Shown piece after piece: positions 23,570 to 31,597 of a DNA stretch of 64,000 bases (positions are counted from its first letter, which is position 1; each line of letters begins with the position of its first letter). Under the pieces are notes generated by a model. The model had not been told where the DNA came from and made no database searches. It worked only from the letters and a program-made list of their open reading frames with translations. The DNA comes from Streptomyces sp. LaPpAH-108 (GTDB lineage Bacteria > Actinomycetota > Actinomycetes > Streptomycetales > Streptomycetaceae), in contig NZ_KB891996.1 in the NCBI RefSeq assembly GCF_000373625.1, forward strand, positions 248,001 through 312,000. The letters run 5' to 3'. Both the position numbers and the translations under genes were made by a program.

Positions 23570-24895
23570 GTGTCCATGACCGGCAGGCGACTCCCCCGCG
23601 ACTTCTTCCGCTTCTCCCTCTCCCGGCGCACCCGTACCGCGGCCCGGTACGCCGGGGCGCTGGCCGTGTGCGTGTCCCTCACCGCCGGGTGCGGTGTGAT
23701 GGGCGGCTCCGGCTCCGGGGACGACACGGTGAAGGTCATGACCTGGGCGCCGGAGAACACCCGGGCCACCAACAAGCCCGGCATGCCCGCCATGGCCGTC
23801 GCCTACGCGAAGTGGATCAACGCGCGCGGCGGCATCGGCGGCCGCAAGCTCCAGGTGCTGACCTGCAACGAGCGCAACGACAGCGTGGCCGTGGCCCGGT
23901 GCGCCCGGCGCGCGGCGGACGAGGGCGTGGTCGCGGTCGTCGGCTCGTACAGCCAGTACGGCGACTCCTATCTCGCCCCGCTCGAAGGCGCGGGCATCCC
24001 CTTCATCGGCGGCTACGGCGTCACCAGCGACGAGTTCACCAGCCCTGCCTCGTACCCGGTCAACGGCGGTCAGCCCGCCCTGCTCGCCGGGCTCGGCCAG
24101 GCGCTGGCGGGCAACTGCGGCCCCGTCACGCTGGTGCGGCCCGACAGCATCGCCGGGGACGAGATGCCCCCGCTGTTCGACGCGGGCCTGAAGGCGGGCG
24201 GCCACACGGCGGCGAACGACCAGCTCGCGGCCGAGGACGCCACCGAGTACGGCTCCGCCTCCGAGCGGGCGCTGCGCGCGGCGACCGCCGAACCGGCGCG
24301 CAAGGGATGTGTGGTGCCCGCGCTCGGCGACCGCACCGACACCTTCATGGACTCCTTCCGGCGCGCCCGCACCGACTTCCCTGCGGTGCGCACGGCGACC
24401 GTGCTGGGCAGCGTCGACCAGTCGCTGATCAACGCGACGGGCGGCGCGAGCGGCCCGTACGAGGGGACGTACGTCACCAGCTGGTACCCGGTGGCCTCCG
24501 ACCCGCGCTGGGACGCGATGAAGAAGATCATCGACGCGGAGGCGTTCGGGGACAACCGCATCGACCCGGCGGACGTCGGCGTGCAGACCACGTACATCGC
24601 CTACACCGTGCTGAAGGCGGCCCTGGAGCGGATCGGCAGCGGTGAGGTGAGCGCCGACACCGTGGAGCGCACCCTCAAGAAGGGGCTGCGGGTGGGCACC
24701 GGCGGGCTGACCCCGACCCTGCACTGGCCCCAGGAGACCCCGCTGTCGGCGGTCGGCTTCCCGCGCCTGGTCAACGCCGACGTGACCGTCCAGGTGGTCC
24801 GGGACGGCAAGCTGGTCGCGGCGAAGCGGGGTGCGTCGGCCTCCTCCGAGGTCACCGACATGACCGCCACGCTGGAGAAGGCGGACGTGGGCTGA
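23570..24895 (+). CDS. Extracellular solute-binding lipoprotein (type 1 periplasmic binding fold)
   Basis: The 441-residue lipoprotein has a basic N-terminus (RRTRTAARYAG), a hydrophobic segment and a lipobox SLTAGC. A mature type 1 periplasmic binding domain follows, as in branched-chain amino-acid/urea receptors: KVMTWAPENTRATNKPGMPA, AYAKWINARGGIGGRKLQVL, VVGSYSQYGDSYLAPL. It binds a small ligand outside the membrane. No permease or ATPase genes adjoin, so it is either an orphan receptor or works with a distant transporter. The GTG at 23570 is preferred over the ATG at 23576 because GAGGGAA lies 6 nt upstream of it. A strong terminator follows. Confidence 0.88.
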   Translation: MSMTGRRLPRDFFRFSLSRRTRTAARYAGALAVCVSLTAGCGVMGGSGSGDDTVKVMTWAPENTRATNKPGMPAMAVAYAKWINARGGIGGRKLQVLTCNERNDSVAVARCARRAADEGVVAVVGSYSQYGDSYLAPLEGAGIPFIGGYGVTSDEFTSPASYPVNGGQPALLAGLGQALAGNCGPVTLVRPDSIAGDEMPPLFDAGLKAGGHTAANDQLAAEDATEYGSASERALRAATAEPARKGCVVPALGDRTDTFMDSFRRARTDFPAVRTATVLGSVDQSLINATGGASGPYEGTYVTSWYPVASDPRWDAMKKIIDAEAFGDNRIDPADVGVQTTYIAYTVLKAALERIGSGEVSADTVERTLKKGLRVGTGGLTPTLHWPQETPLSAVGFPRLVNADVTVQVVRDGKLVAAKRGASASSEVTDMTATLEKADVG

Positions 24896-24916
24896 GCCGT
24901 CCGGCGGCTTCCTGAG

Positions 24917-24956
24917 AGGGCCCGGCGCCGGGGGTGATCCCCGGGCGCCGGGCCCT
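24917..24956. terminator. Strong bidirectional hairpin terminator
   Basis: Perfect arms AGGGCCCGGCGCC and GGCGCCGGGCCCT flank a C/G-rich centre, followed by TTTCG. It lies between the lipoprotein gene and the convergent membrane-protein gene. Confidence 0.8.
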
Positions 24957-24960
24957 TTCG

Positions 24961-26406
24961 TCACAGCTGGGTGGTCTGGCGCGTGGTCAGGCCGTACTTG
25001 GTCGCGATCGCGTTCCACAGCTGGGCGGCGCGGGTCTTCTGGGCGCTGGCGGTGCCGCTCGCCCGGTCGCCCGCCTGGGTCTGGTTGGTGGCGCGCGCGT
25101 GGCCCTTGGCGCAGCCGCGGCGGCCGGCCGCCTGGCCCGCCCAGGCCGCGTAGTGGTTGTCGGCGGACGCGGACGCCTGCCACGCCTTGGTCAGGGCGTC
25201 CTTCAGCGCGGCGTTGTCCGGCAGCTTGTCCAGGGACAGCTTGCCGAGCCGGGTGACCAGCTCGTTGCGCTGCCGGGCGGCGTCACGCAGATCGGCGGCG
25301 GCCTTGCCGAGGTCGCGGCACGCCTTGACGTTCTCCACCGAACGGATCACCTGGGCGCGGCTGTTGCCGCTGTCGGCGAGCACCTTGTCCAGCGCGACCG
25401 CCTGCTGCTTGGCCGGATCGTCGGCCGCGGAGGCGGACGGCTCGGCGCTGGCCGGGGCCGAGGCGGCGGCCGGGGTGGGGTCGGGCTTCTTGTCGTCCCC
25501 GCCGCTGCTGAGCAGCGCGCCCGCGCCGATGCCGAGGACCACGATGCCGATGCCCACGGCGGCGATCACCGGCACCCGCGAGCCGGTACGGCCGCCGCCC
25601 CGGCGTCCGCCGTCGTCCTCGTCCATCGGCGGCCGGTAGGCGGGCTGCCCGGAGATCACCGGGGCCTGGCCGACGGGCGCCGAGGGGACGCGCGGCATCT
25701 GCTGAGTGGCGCCCTCACCGGCCTGCGGACCGCGGAAGAGGTTGTCGAACTCGGCGGGCGGCTGCCGCTCGCCGTCGTCGCCCGGGTAGGGCGGGATGTA
25801 CTGGGTGGCCGCCTCGGCGTGCGCGTGGCCGGGCTGCTGCTGCGCCGGGCCGCCCATCTCGGGCGGCAGCGCGCCGCCGCCCACGGGGGGTATGTACTGC
25901 GTGGCCGCCTCGGCGCCGCCGCCGGGGACCGGGGGTATGTACTGCGTCGCGCCCTCGGGGCCCGCGCCGGGCACCGGGGGCATGTACTGGGTGGCGGCCT
26001 CGTGCATCGGGGGCATCGGCGCCCCGGAGGCCGGGTAGCCCTGCGCGCCGTTCGCGTCACCGGCCGCCGGATAGCCCTGGCCGCCGCTCGCGTCGCCGTA
26101 GCGCGGGTACGACTCGCCGCCGTACGACGGCGCGGGGGCGCCCTCGGGCGGCATCGGGCCGGGACCGCCCGGCTGTTCGGGGGCGGGCCACTGCTGCGTC
26201 GCGGCGGGGGGCCAGCCCTGGCCCGGCTGCGGCGCCTCCTGACCGGGGCCCCACTCACCGCCCCAGGTCTGCCCGCCGGGCGGCGCGGAGGGCGCGGGTG
26301 CGCCCGTCGTGCCCGGCAGCAGGGGCTCTCCTCCGTCGGAGGGCAGCACGATGCCTTCGTGCGCGGGTCGCGCCGAGGGCTCCTCGCCCTGTCCACTCTG
26401 CGTCAC
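24961..26406 (-). CDS. Single-pass membrane protein with repeated ATQYIPP motifs
   Basis: The 481-residue protein has a Pro/Gly/Gln-rich cytoplasmic N-terminal half. It contains four EAATQYIPPVPG-like motifs (Thr near residues 138, 154, 169 and 201) and a degenerate fifth (GATQQMPRVP near 233). A transmembrane helix (VPVIAAVGIGIVVLGIGAGA, about 281-302) and an Ala/Ser/Pro spacer follow, then a helical extracytoplasmic domain (LADSGNSRAQVIRSVENVKA ... KYGLTTRQTTQL). I do not recognise an enzyme domain. Repeated ATQY motifs resemble the Thr-containing motifs that actinobacterial Ser/Thr kinases phosphorylate for FHA-domain binding; this is inference. The GTG at 26404-26406 follows AGGAGT. Confidence 0.8.
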   Translation of the reverse strand: MTQSGQGEEPSARPAHEGIVLPSDGGEPLLPGTTGAPAPSAPPGGQTWGGEWGPGQEAPQPGQGWPPAATQQWPAPEQPGGPGPMPPEGAPAPSYGGESYPRYGDASGGQGYPAAGDANGAQGYPASGAPMPPMHEAATQYMPPVPGAGPEGATQYIPPVPGGGAEAATQYIPPVGGGALPPEMGGPAQQQPGHAHAEAATQYIPPYPGDDGERQPPAEFDNLFRGPQAGEGATQQMPRVPSAPVGQAPVISGQPAYRPPMDEDDGGRRGGGRTGSRVPVIAAVGIGIVVLGIGAGALLSSGGDDKKPDPTPAAASAPASAEPSASAADDPAKQQAVALDKVLADSGNSRAQVIRSVENVKACRDLGKAAADLRDAARQRNELVTRLGKLSLDKLPDNAALKDALTKAWQASASADNHYAAWAGQAAGRRGCAKGHARATNQTQAGDRASGTASAQKTRAAQLWNAIATKYGLTTRQTTQL

Positions 26407-26546
26407 CGGGACTCCTACGAATGGGGGACCTTCGGAATCGTCGGCTCACGCTACCGGGTCTCCCGAGCCCGGTGCCACGCAGCTCAGGGCCGCAGCGGCT
26501 TCCCTGTGACAGCCGTAACAAAACCTGCCCCCACCACGCTGTATTG

Positions 26547-26571
26547 GGCACCCGCGAGCGGAGCGGGTGCC
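26547..26571 (-). terminator. Hairpin terminator after the HTH/TPR regulator gene
   Basis: GGCACCCGC (26547-26555) and GCGGGTGCC (26563-26571) form a perfect 9-bp stem with a 7-nt loop, 36 bp past the regulator's stop. Confidence 0.65.
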
Positions 26572-26606
26572 GTTCACCGTCCCTTCACACGCGCACGGCC
26601 GCTTGT

Positions 26607-27992
26607 TCAGGCCGCCTGGCGTACGTCGAGCCGTGCCCCGAACTCCCTGACGACCGCCTCCTCCCGGAACGGTTCGAGGCGTTGCTGAAGGTCCGTCAGA
26701 TACTCGGCGCCCCGGTCGGAGCGCAGGGTCTCCAGGAGTTCGACCGCCTTCATGCCGGTCTGGCACGCCTGCTCGATCTCGCGGCGCTGCACCTGGGCGG
26801 TGGCGAGCAGGACATAGCCGATGGCACGGCGCCGGGCGCGCGAGGCCGGGTGGCCCGCGAGGGACTGCTCGGCGTAGCGGGCGGACGCCTCGGGGCGGCC
26901 GAGGTCACGGTGGCAGTGCGCCAACTCGTCGGCCAGGTACGCCTCGTCGAAGTGCGCGATCCACGCCGGGTCGTCGCCGTCGGCCGCCTCCGCGCGCTCC
27001 AGCGCCGCGATCGCCCGCCCGGAGGCGGTGTCGGCCGAGCGCCCGTCGCCGAGCAGGGCGTGCCCGCGCGCCTCGGCCGCGTGGAACATCGCCTCCGCGC
27101 GCGGGGTCACCCGGCCCCGTGCACCCTCCTGCGCCGCGCGCGCCAACTGGGCGATCTCGCGCGGGTTTCCGAGCTGGGCGGCGAGATGGCTCATGGAGGC
27201 GGCGAGCACATAGCCGCCGTAACCGCGGTCACCGGCCGCCTGCGCCAGGCGCAGCGACTGGATGTAGTACCGCTGGGCCAGGCCCGGTTGACCGGTGTCC
27301 ACGGCCATGTACCCGGCCAGCTCGGTCAACCGGGCGACGGCGGAGAAGAGTTCACGCCCCACCGCCTCCCGGTACGAGCCCGCGAGCAGGCCCGAGACCA
27401 CGCTGTTCAGGTAGTGCACGACGACCGGGCGCACATGCCCGCTGCCGTAGGTGTGGTCCAGGCTCACCAGCGCCTCGGTCATGGAGCGCACGGCCGCCAC
27501 GTCGGAGCGGCCCACGCGCGGGCCCGCCTGCCGGGCCACCTGGGCGTCCGGCGCGGAGATCAGCCAGTCGCGGCTGGGCTCGACGAGCGCGGAGGCGGCG
27601 ACGGAGGAGCCGGACAGGAAGTCCCGCCTGCCCACGTCGCTGCGCCACAGCTCGCAGACCTGCTCGATGGCCCCCAGTACGGTCGGCGAGAACTGGAGAC
27701 CCACGCCCGAGGCGAGGTTCTTGCCGTTGGCCATGCCGATCTCGTCGATCGTGACCGTACGGCCGAGCTTGCGGCCGAGCGCCTCGGCGATGACGGCCGG
27801 GGCGCGCCCGCGCGGTTGCTGGCCGCGCAGCCAGCGGGCCACGGACGTCTTGTCGTAGCGCAGGTCGAGGCCGTGCTCGGCGCCACACATGTTGACGCGC
27901 CGGGCCAGTCCCGCGTTCGAACACCCCGCTTCCTGGATCAGTGCTTGCAGCCGTTCGTTCGGCTGCCTCGCCACTAGCGGCCTCGCGGCCAT
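26607..27992 (-). CDS. HTH/TPR transcriptional regulator, NsdA-like
   Basis: The 461-residue protein starts MAARPLVARQPNERLQALIQ. The N-terminal helix-turn-helix region (about 10-70) contains AGLARRVNMCGAEHGLDLRY and SVARWLRGQQPRGRAP. The rest is TPR-like helices (LAQRYYIQSLRLAQAAGDRG, RAIGYVLLATAQVQRREIEQ). This matches a conserved Streptomyces class that includes NsdA, a negative regulator of differentiation and antibiotic production; I cannot decide whether this is NsdA or a paralogue. The ATG at 27990-27992 begins the conserved N-terminus. A sigma-70-like promoter lies upstream. Confidence 0.82.
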   Translation of the reverse strand: MAARPLVARQPNERLQALIQEAGCSNAGLARRVNMCGAEHGLDLRYDKTSVARWLRGQQPRGRAPAVIAEALGRKLGRTVTIDEIGMANGKNLASGVGLQFSPTVLGAIEQVCELWRSDVGRRDFLSGSSVAASALVEPSRDWLISAPDAQVARQAGPRVGRSDVAAVRSMTEALVSLDHTYGSGHVRPVVVHYLNSVVSGLLAGSYREAVGRELFSAVARLTELAGYMAVDTGQPGLAQRYYIQSLRLAQAAGDRGYGGYVLAASMSHLAAQLGNPREIAQLARAAQEGARGRVTPRAEAMFHAAEARGHALLGDGRSADTASGRAIAALERAEAADGDDPAWIAHFDEAYLADELAHCHRDLGRPEASARYAEQSLAGHPASRARRRAIGYVLLATAQVQRREIEQACQTGMKAVELLETLRSDRGAEYLTDLQQRLEPFREEAVVREFGARLDVRQAA

Positions 27993-28310
27993 CCGCTACC
28001 CCCTGCGAAACCCTGGAGCGTGAAGATCCGGCCGGACGATCCGGTCGATTCAGATCACTGCCCAGTCGACATAACGTCAATGCGTGACATGTGCGGTTTG
28101 CCGGGGTAAAGGCGGCGGCCTCTCCCCGCGGGCGGGTCCGACGGCGCCTCTCACGCCTGCGGCTCCCCGGACGTGGCTACCCGCGCCACGTCCGCGACCC
28201 TCCCGCGCGCCCCCGCACATGCACCCATGCGCCCCGAACGCCAGGCCGGTACGCCTCCCCCGCGCGCGGCCGGACCGTAACCACCTCCCGGTGCGGAAGT
28301 TGAGTGGGGC
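27993..28310. other. Divergent intergenic region between the HTH/TPR and PrimPol genes
   Basis: This 318-bp region holds the promoter of the HTH/TPR gene (28052-28080) and the 5' region of the PrimPol gene. Short frames across 28084-28303 are shadows without initiation signals. Confidence 0.5.
28052..28080 (-). promoter_or_regulatory. Sigma-70-type promoter of the HTH/TPR regulator
   Basis: On the minus strand TTGACG (28080-28075) and TGATCT (28057-28052) are separated by exactly 17 bp, about 60 bp before the ATG. Confidence 0.6.
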
Positions 28311-28964
28311 GTGACCGACACGAGCGCGGGCCCCGGGGCCGCCCAGATTCCACACCAGCGCACGGAGTCCCTGCTGGAGACCGCCGTACGCTATGCCGAC
28401 GAGCGGCGCTGGGACGTGGTGGCGGGCAGCTGGCTGGAGACGGTCGGCGGGATGCTGTTCTGCTCGTGCGGGGACGGCGACTGTCCCGCGCCGGGGGCGC
28501 ATCCCACCCGGCCCGACTGGGCGACGCTGGCCACCCGCAGCGTGAAGGCGGTGCGCGGGATGTGGCAGCGGCGGCCGACGGCGTCGATCCTGCTGCCGAC
28601 GGGACGCACGTTCGACGCGCTGTCCGTCCCGGAGGGCGCGGGTCTGCTCGCGCTGGCCCGCATGGAGCGCATGGGCCTGATCCCGGGCCCGGTGATCCGC
28701 ACCACCGACCGCCGGGCCCAGTTCTTCGTCCTGCCCGGCGGCTCCACCAAGGCCCCCGACCTCCTGCGCCGCCTCGGCTGGTACCCCGCCTCCCTCGACC
28801 TCACCTCCCTCGGCGAGGGCCGCTACGTCACCGCCCCACCCTCCCGGGTCGGCACCCGAGGCGCCGCCCAATGGGCCGCCCCACCCACCCTCGCCAACCG
28901 CTGGCTCCCCGACGCGGAGGAAGTAATCCCGGCCCTGGCATACGCATGCGGCCGGGACCGTTGA
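28311..28964 (+). CDS. Stand-alone bifunctional DNA primase/polymerase (PrimPol) N-terminal domain protein
   Basis: The 217-residue protein covers one PrimPol domain: AVRYADERRWDVVAGSWLET, the CSCGDGDCPAPGAHP cysteine segment typical of these domains, and TASILLPTGRTFDALSVPEG. It has no helicase domain, unlike plasmid or phage versions. Chromosomal single-domain copies are common in Streptomyces and of unknown role; priming or polymerase activity is not established. The GTG at 28311 has GGAAG about 12 nt upstream. It stands alone, 57 bp before the ABC transporter promoter. Confidence 0.85.
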   Translation: MTDTSAGPGAAQIPHQRTESLLETAVRYADERRWDVVAGSWLETVGGMLFCSCGDGDCPAPGAHPTRPDWATLATRSVKAVRGMWQRRPTASILLPTGRTFDALSVPEGAGLLALARMERMGLIPGPVIRTTDRRAQFFVLPGGSTKAPDLLRRLGWYPASLDLTSLGEGRYVTAPPSRVGTRGAAQWAAPPTLANRWLPDAEEVIPALAYACGRDR

Positions 28965-29009
28965 TCATCGAGTGGACCGACCCCCTCACCAGGGGTGCCC
29001 GAGGCGCCG

Positions 29010-29015
29010 TAGGGT
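29010..29015 (+). promoter_or_regulatory. -10 box (TAGGGT) of leaderless ABC transporter promoter
   Basis: TAGGGT is followed by 6 nt and the ATG at 29022. There is no Shine-Dalgarno sequence. Confidence 0.6.
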
Positions 29016-29021
29016 TTTGGC

Positions 29022-29798
29022 ATGACCGAGGCAGCAGTGCGGATACGGGGACTCTGGAAGCAGTTCGGGCAGCAGGTCGCGGTCGGGGGGATCGATCTCG
29101 ATCTGCCCGCCGGGAAGTTCATCGGACTGGTCGGTCCCAACGGGGCCGGTAAGACGACCACCCTGTCGATGGTGACCGGGCTGCTCCGGCCCGACCAGGG
29201 CAGTGTGGAGATCGCCGGGCAGGACGTCTGGCGCGACCCGGTGGCCGTGAAGGCCCGGATCGGGGTGCTGCCGGAGGGGCTGCGGCTCTTCGAGCGGCTG
29301 TCCGGGCGGGAACTGCTCGGCTACTCCGGGCGGATGCGCGGGCTGCCCGGCGCCGAGGTCGACAAGCGGGCCACCCAGCTGCTCGACGTGCTCGACCTGG
29401 CCGGGGCCCAGCACAAGCTGGTCGTCGACTACTCGACCGGTATGCGCAAGAAGATCGGCCTGGCCGCCGCCCTGCTGCACAACCCCGAAGTGCTCTTCCT
29501 GGACGAGCCGTTCGAGGGCGTGGACCCGGTCTCCGCGCAGACCATCCGGGGCGTCCTGGAGCGCTACACCGCCTCCGGCGCCACCGTCGTCTTCTCCTCG
29601 CACGTGATGGAGCTGGTGGAATCACTGTGCGACTGGGTGGCCGTCCTGGCCGCCGGACGCATCCGCGCCACCGGCCCGCTGGCCGAGGTGCGCGGCGAAC
29701 ACCCCACCCTCCAGGCCGCCTTCCTCGAACTCGTCGGCGCGCACGACCGCGGCGCCGGGTCCGACCTGGACTGGCTGGGCGGCGGTGCCCCGCGATGA
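29022..29798 (+). CDS. ABC transporter ATP-binding protein
   Basis: The 258-residue ATPase has Walker A GPNGAGKTT (about 40-48), signature YSTGMRKKIGL, Walker B VLFLDEPFEGVDPVS and H-loop SSHVMEL. It belongs to the ABC-2/drug-export type (CcmA-like). It energises the permease encoded next, with which it overlaps by 4 bp (ATGA). The substrate is unknown. The start is ATG at 29022, six nucleotides behind a -10 box. Confidence 0.93.
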   Translation: MTEAAVRIRGLWKQFGQQVAVGGIDLDLPAGKFIGLVGPNGAGKTTTLSMVTGLLRPDQGSVEIAGQDVWRDPVAVKARIGVLPEGLRLFERLSGRELLGYSGRMRGLPGAEVDKRATQLLDVLDLAGAQHKLVVDYSTGMRKKIGLAAALLHNPEVLFLDEPFEGVDPVSAQTIRGVLERYTASGATVVFSSHVMELVESLCDWVAVLAAGRIRATGPLAEVRGEHPTLQAAFLELVGAHDRGAGSDLDWLGGGAPR

Positions 29799-31387
29799 CG
29801 GCCCTGACCCCCACCCTCGTCCGCCTCAAGCTCTCGCTGCTGCGCGGCGGGCTGCGCCAGTCGGCGGGCCGCCGGGCCGCGTTCGTCTGCTCGGCGATCG
29901 CCGCGCTGCTGATCGGCCTGCTCCAGATGACCGGCCTGATCGCACTGCGCGGCTACCCGCACGTCGAGAACGTCGCGGTGATCGGCGCGGCCGTGCTCGC
30001 ACTCGGCTGGACCGTCATGCCGCTGTTCTTCCCGAGCGGCGACGAAACGCTCGACCCGACCCGTCTGGTGATGCTCCCGCTGCGGCCCCGCCCGCTGGTA
30101 CGCGCCCTGCTCGCCGCCTCCCTGGTCGGTATCGGCCCGCTCTACACCCTGCTGGTCCTGACCGGCTGCGCGCTCTCGCTCGCGCACGGCCCGGCCGGGT
30201 GGACGGCCGCCGTCCTCGCCCTGCCGCTCGCGCTGCTGGTGTGCGTGGCGCTGGCGCGTACGGTCGCCGCGGCCAACGTACGGCTGCTGACCAGCCGCCG
30301 GGGCCGGGACCTCGCGGTACTGAGCGGTCTGGTGATCGCCATCGGCGCGCAGCTGCTCAACTTCGGCCTCCAGCGCCTCGGTTCGTCCACCGGGCTCGGA
30401 CAGCTCCAGCCGGTGGCCGACGTGCTGTCCTGGCTGCCGCCCGCCTCCGCGCTGGCCGCGGTGCACACGGCGAGCACCGGGTCGTACGGCGTGGCGCTGG
30501 CCCAGCTCGCGCTCTCCGCCGCCGCCCTGGCGCTGCTGATCGCCGCCTGGGCCCGCAGTCTGACCCGGCTGATGACCGCCCCGGACGGCTCCACCCTCCA
30601 GGGCGCCGACACCAGCGCGCCCGGCCGCGCCTCGGCGGGCCTCCTCGGGCGGCTGCTGCCCGGCGGGCGCACCGGCGCCGTCATGGAACGCACCCTGCGC
30701 TACATCTGGCGCGACCCCAAGACCAAGGCGGCATGGGTCACCTCGCTGGCGATCGGGCTGATCGTGCCGGTGTTCAACGCCGTGCAGGGCACCGGCTCGG
30801 TCTACTTCGCGTGCTTCGCCTCGGGGATGCTCGGGATGCAGATGTACAACCAGTTCGGGCAGGACGCCTCCGCCTTCTGGATGGTCGCCATGACCATCTC
30901 CTCGCCCCGCGACGCCTACGCCGAGCTGCGGGGCCGCGCGCTGGCCCTGCTGCTGATCACCCTGCCGTACGCGCTGCTGGTGACGGTGGTGACGACCGCG
31001 CTGCTCGGTGACTGGGACCGGCTGCCGGAGGTGCTGGGGCTGTCCCTGGCGCTGCTCGGCGCGATGCTGGCGACCGGGGCGTGGACGTCTGCGCGGTTCC
31101 CGTACTCGATCCCGCAGGAGGGGCATCGGAATGTCGCTCCGGGGCAGGCGGGGCTGGCCTTCGCGGCGATCTTCGGGGGCATGGTGTCGGCGGCGCTGCT
31201 GTGTGCGCCGGTCATTGCTGCGGTGATCTGGCTGAATGTCGCGGAGGGGGGCGCTCGGTGGGCTTGGGTGCTGTTGCCTCTGGGAGCGGTGTACGGGGCG
31301 GGGTTGACTGTGGCGGGGCTGCGGTTGGCTGCGCCGCGGACGGTGGGGCGGTTGCCGGAGATTTTGGTGGCGGTCAGTCGGGGGTGA
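29795..31387 (+). CDS. ABC transporter permease
   Basis: The 530-residue membrane protein has about twelve hydrophobic segments (for example AAFVCSAIAALLIGLLQMTG, ALLAASLVGIGPLYTLLVLT, LAFAAIFGGMVSAALLC) and a central cytoplasmic stretch (VMERTLRYIWRDPKTKAAW). Its gene overlaps the ATPase gene by 4 bp, so the two form one transporter, probably an exporter. The frame extends upstream into the ATPase gene, but the ATGA overlap fixes the start at 29795. The last 300 bp use fewer C-ending codons than the rest. A dispersed repeat element follows the stop. Confidence 0.88.
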   Translation: MTALTPTLVRLKLSLLRGGLRQSAGRRAAFVCSAIAALLIGLLQMTGLIALRGYPHVENVAVIGAAVLALGWTVMPLFFPSGDETLDPTRLVMLPLRPRPLVRALLAASLVGIGPLYTLLVLTGCALSLAHGPAGWTAAVLALPLALLVCVALARTVAAANVRLLTSRRGRDLAVLSGLVIAIGAQLLNFGLQRLGSSTGLGQLQPVADVLSWLPPASALAAVHTASTGSYGVALAQLALSAAALALLIAAWARSLTRLMTAPDGSTLQGADTSAPGRASAGLLGRLLPGGRTGAVMERTLRYIWRDPKTKAAWVTSLAIGLIVPVFNAVQGTGSVYFACFASGMLGMQMYNQFGQDASAFWMVAMTISSPRDAYAELRGRALALLLITLPYALLVTVVTTALLGDWDRLPEVLGLSLALLGAMLATGAWTSARFPYSIPQEGHRNVAPGQAGLAFAAIFGGMVSAALLCAPVIAAVIWLNVAEGGARWAWVLLPLGAVYGAGLTVAGLRLAAPRTVGRLPEILVAVSRG

Positions 31388-31420
31388 GGGTGGGTTCTGC
31401 GGTCGTTCGGGTGCGGCGCC

Positions 31421-31460
31421 GATTGGGCTGGTCGCGCAGTTCCCCGCGCCCCTAAAAGCG
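31421..31460 (+). repeat. Dispersed GCGCAGTTCCCCGCGCCCC element, copy B
   Basis: GGGCTGGTCGCGCAGTTCCC followed by CGCGCCCCTAAAAGC lies 40 bp past the ABC permease stop, in the same sense as that gene. Confidence 0.8.
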
Positions 31461-31469
31461 TGTCAGTCC

Positions 31470-31564
31470 CCGTGTCCCTGGAAAGCGCCGGCCTCCGTGT
31501 CCCTGGAAAGCACCAGCCCCCTCCGTGCTCCTGGAAAGCACCGGCCTCCGTGCTCCTGGAAACC
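31470..31564. repeat. Minisatellite: four 25-28-bp units between two CTAAAAGC boxes
   Basis: Units start CCGTGTCCCTGGAAAGC (31470 and 31495) or CCGTGCTCCTGGAAA (31523 and 31548). Unit lengths are 25, 28 and 25 bp plus a partial one. The array is bracketed by CCTAAAAGCGTGTCAG (about 31451) and CCTAAAAGCAGGTCAG (about 31563). It has no coding potential. Confidence 0.8.
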
Positions 31565-31597
31565 TAAAAGCAGGTCAGCCCCGGTCGGAGCCTGTTT

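Noticed and set aside
24917..24956. Long GC hairpin as a mobile-element end
   Set aside because: Lies exactly between two convergent stops with a short T-run after it; no transposase or target duplication.
31470..31564. Repeat array as a CRISPR
   Set aside because: Units are directly contiguous with no unique spacers, unequal length and no cas genes.
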